A stretch of DNA of 6,993 nt from an uncultured Burkholderiales bacterium (GTDB lineage Bacteria; Pseudomonadota; Gammaproteobacteria; Burkholderiales; Burkholderiaceae_E), in NCBI GenBank assembly GCA_903898725.1, contig CAIUGQ010000089.1:1-6993 (forward strand), read 5' to 3'. A program made the translations under genes and the position numbers. Below the pieces are notes generated by a model that did no database searches, was not told the DNA's origin, and worked only from the letters and a program-made list of their open reading frames with translations. The stretch's first letter is position 1. The number at the start of each line of letters is the position of its first letter. Shown here in pieces: positions 6,707 through 6,993 of this stretch.

Positions 6707-6738
6707 TATCTGTCGGCTGCGCCGACAGATACCCGTCG
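6690..6738 (-). repeat. REP-like unit, copy A (hairpin plus conserved tail)
   Basis: Read on the minus strand: CGACGGG, then the 11-bp perfect stem TATCTGTCGGC / GCCGACAGATA (6731-6721 and 6717-6707) with GCA loop, then the tail GGCAAAAACTGTCTGAG. It matches copy B (6945-6993, opposite orientation) at 41 of 49 positions without gaps. Seven of the eight differences fall in the stem's outer half, where three pairs change together. Confidence 0.75.
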
Positions 6739-6808
6739 CAACCCCCCACCTCGCGGCGCGGCCTCACACTTCGCGATGCCCGCCCCCGGGCGACGACGGG
6801 CGAGACAA

Positions 6809-6824
6809 GGGTGGCATGCCACCC
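6809..6824. repeat. Perfect 16-bp palindrome
   Basis: GGGTGGCATGCCACCC is fully two-fold symmetric with no spacer, nine bases outside the right outer arm of the large palindrome. With no loop it suits a dimeric protein site better than a hairpin. No gene start lies nearby within the window, so an operator role is doubtful. Confidence 0.4.
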
Positions 6825-6944
6825 AACTCAACCCCCCCCAATCGGCGGGGCACGAACTCCTTCGAGCGCACACCCCGTCTCTCGGCGTCGCTGCCCTTCA
6901 GGCCGTTGCGCCCCGACTGGGCCGCACCGTCTCGCGCGGGTGTC

Positions 6945-6993
6945 CGACGGGAGCCGGTCGGCGCAGCCGACCGGCAGGCAAAAAGTGTCTGAG
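6945..6993 (+). repeat. REP-like unit, copy B (cut by the window end)
   Basis: CGACGGG, then a 10-bp perfect stem GCCGGTCGGC / GCCGACCGGC (6953-6962 and 6966-6975) with GCA loop, then AGGCAAAAAGTGTCTGAG to the last base. Inverted relative to copy A, with 206 bases between them. The element probably continues beyond base 6993, as copy A continues into a TCGGCCG hairpin at the matching point. Confidence 0.7.

Larger units (their letters stand above)
6563..6800. repeat. 238-bp nested imperfect palindrome (structured repeat, MITE- or BIME-like)
   Basis: Outer arms 6563-6590 and 6773-6800 are inverted copies (27 of 28 match, mismatch 6570/6793). Inner arms 6632-6656 and 6732-6756 are inverted copies (22 of 25 match, mismatches 6640/6748, 6647/6741, 6648/6740). 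The inner arms enclose two adjacent hairpins, 6659-6706 and 6707-6731, leaving only two unpaired bases (6657-6658) at the junction, so a single strand could fold as a compact three-way junction. On the left, between outer and inner arms, lies a further hairpin (6603-6631); the right side has only 16 bases there. No transposase or other gene lies inside. It could be a non-autonomous mobile element, an intergenic mosaic repeat or a structured RNA; the pairing is directly seen, the nature is inferred. Confidence 0.75.
6484..6993. other. 510-bp gene-free region dominated by repeats
   Basis: No frame here has a Shine-Dalgarno-supported start, recognisable domain or plausible composition; open stretches on both strands run through the inverted repeats and translate to Pro/Arg/Gly-rich sequence. 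Apart from the hairpins and palindromes listed separately, 6514-6562 and 6825-6944 show no recognisable feature beyond a run of eight C (6832-6839). Confidence 0.7.

Noticed and set aside
6324..6767. 147-codon minus-strand frame overlapping the reductase end and the repeats
   Set aside because: Half is antisense to the reductase C-terminus and the rest is translated inverted repeat; no ribosome site.
6702..6992. 96-codon plus-strand frame at the window end
   Set aside because: It starts inside one hairpin, passes through the palindrome arm and ends inside the second repeat copy; Pro/Arg-rich with no supporting start signal.
6484..6993. Insertion sequence, CRISPR array or tRNA in the gene-free end
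   Set aside because: No transposase fragment, no evenly spaced direct repeats with unique spacers, and no cloverleaf with tRNA-like conserved bases could be found; the repeats are inverted, not direct.

Overview
The window is very GC-rich (about 70% by eye), with compact bacterial genes and GGAG-type ribosome binding sites. The gene set fits a high-GC proteobacterium, most likely a betaproteobacterium such as a member of Burkholderiales or Rhodocyclales. That assignment is inferred from gene content and composition, with no 16S or other marker in view.

Positions 1-4365 (minus strand) hold a tight four-gene cluster read right to left: a MoxR AAA+ ATPase (4365-3442), a DUF58 membrane protein (3424-2450), a TgpA-like membrane transglutaminase with DUF3488, transglutaminase core and DUF4129 parts (2441-405), and the first 136 codons of an MltB-type lytic murein transglycosylase (408 to beyond base 1). 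Spacings are 17 bp, 8 bp and a 4-base ATGA overlap, so this is almost certainly one operon. MoxR, DUF58 and TgpA form a recurrent trio. The chaperone-like ATPase is thought to act on the membrane and periplasmic partners, and the attached murein hydrolase points to an envelope role.

Positions 4366-4508 are a short divergent intergenic region with one AT-rich patch and a perfect 14-bp palindrome.

Positions 4509-6483 (plus strand) hold two acyl/enone-metabolism genes. The first is an ECHDC3-like enoyl-CoA hydratase/isomerase-family protein that lacks both canonical hydratase glutamates. The second is a CurA/YncB-type NADPH-dependent medium-chain reductase. They are 112 bp apart, each has a clear Shine-Dalgarno sequence, and each is followed by a strong GC hairpin.

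Positions 6484-6993 contain no credible gene. They are filled with nested inverted repeats. A 238-bp imperfect palindrome (6563-6800) has two well-matched arm pairs enclosing two adjacent hairpins that together would make an almost gap-free three-way junction. A second, inverted copy of the central hairpin plus its tail lies at 6945-6993 and is cut by the window end. The two copies differ by compensatory changes at three stem pairs. This REP/BIME-like or MITE-like structured repeat is the least explained element in the window; the protein-coding part is otherwise conventional.
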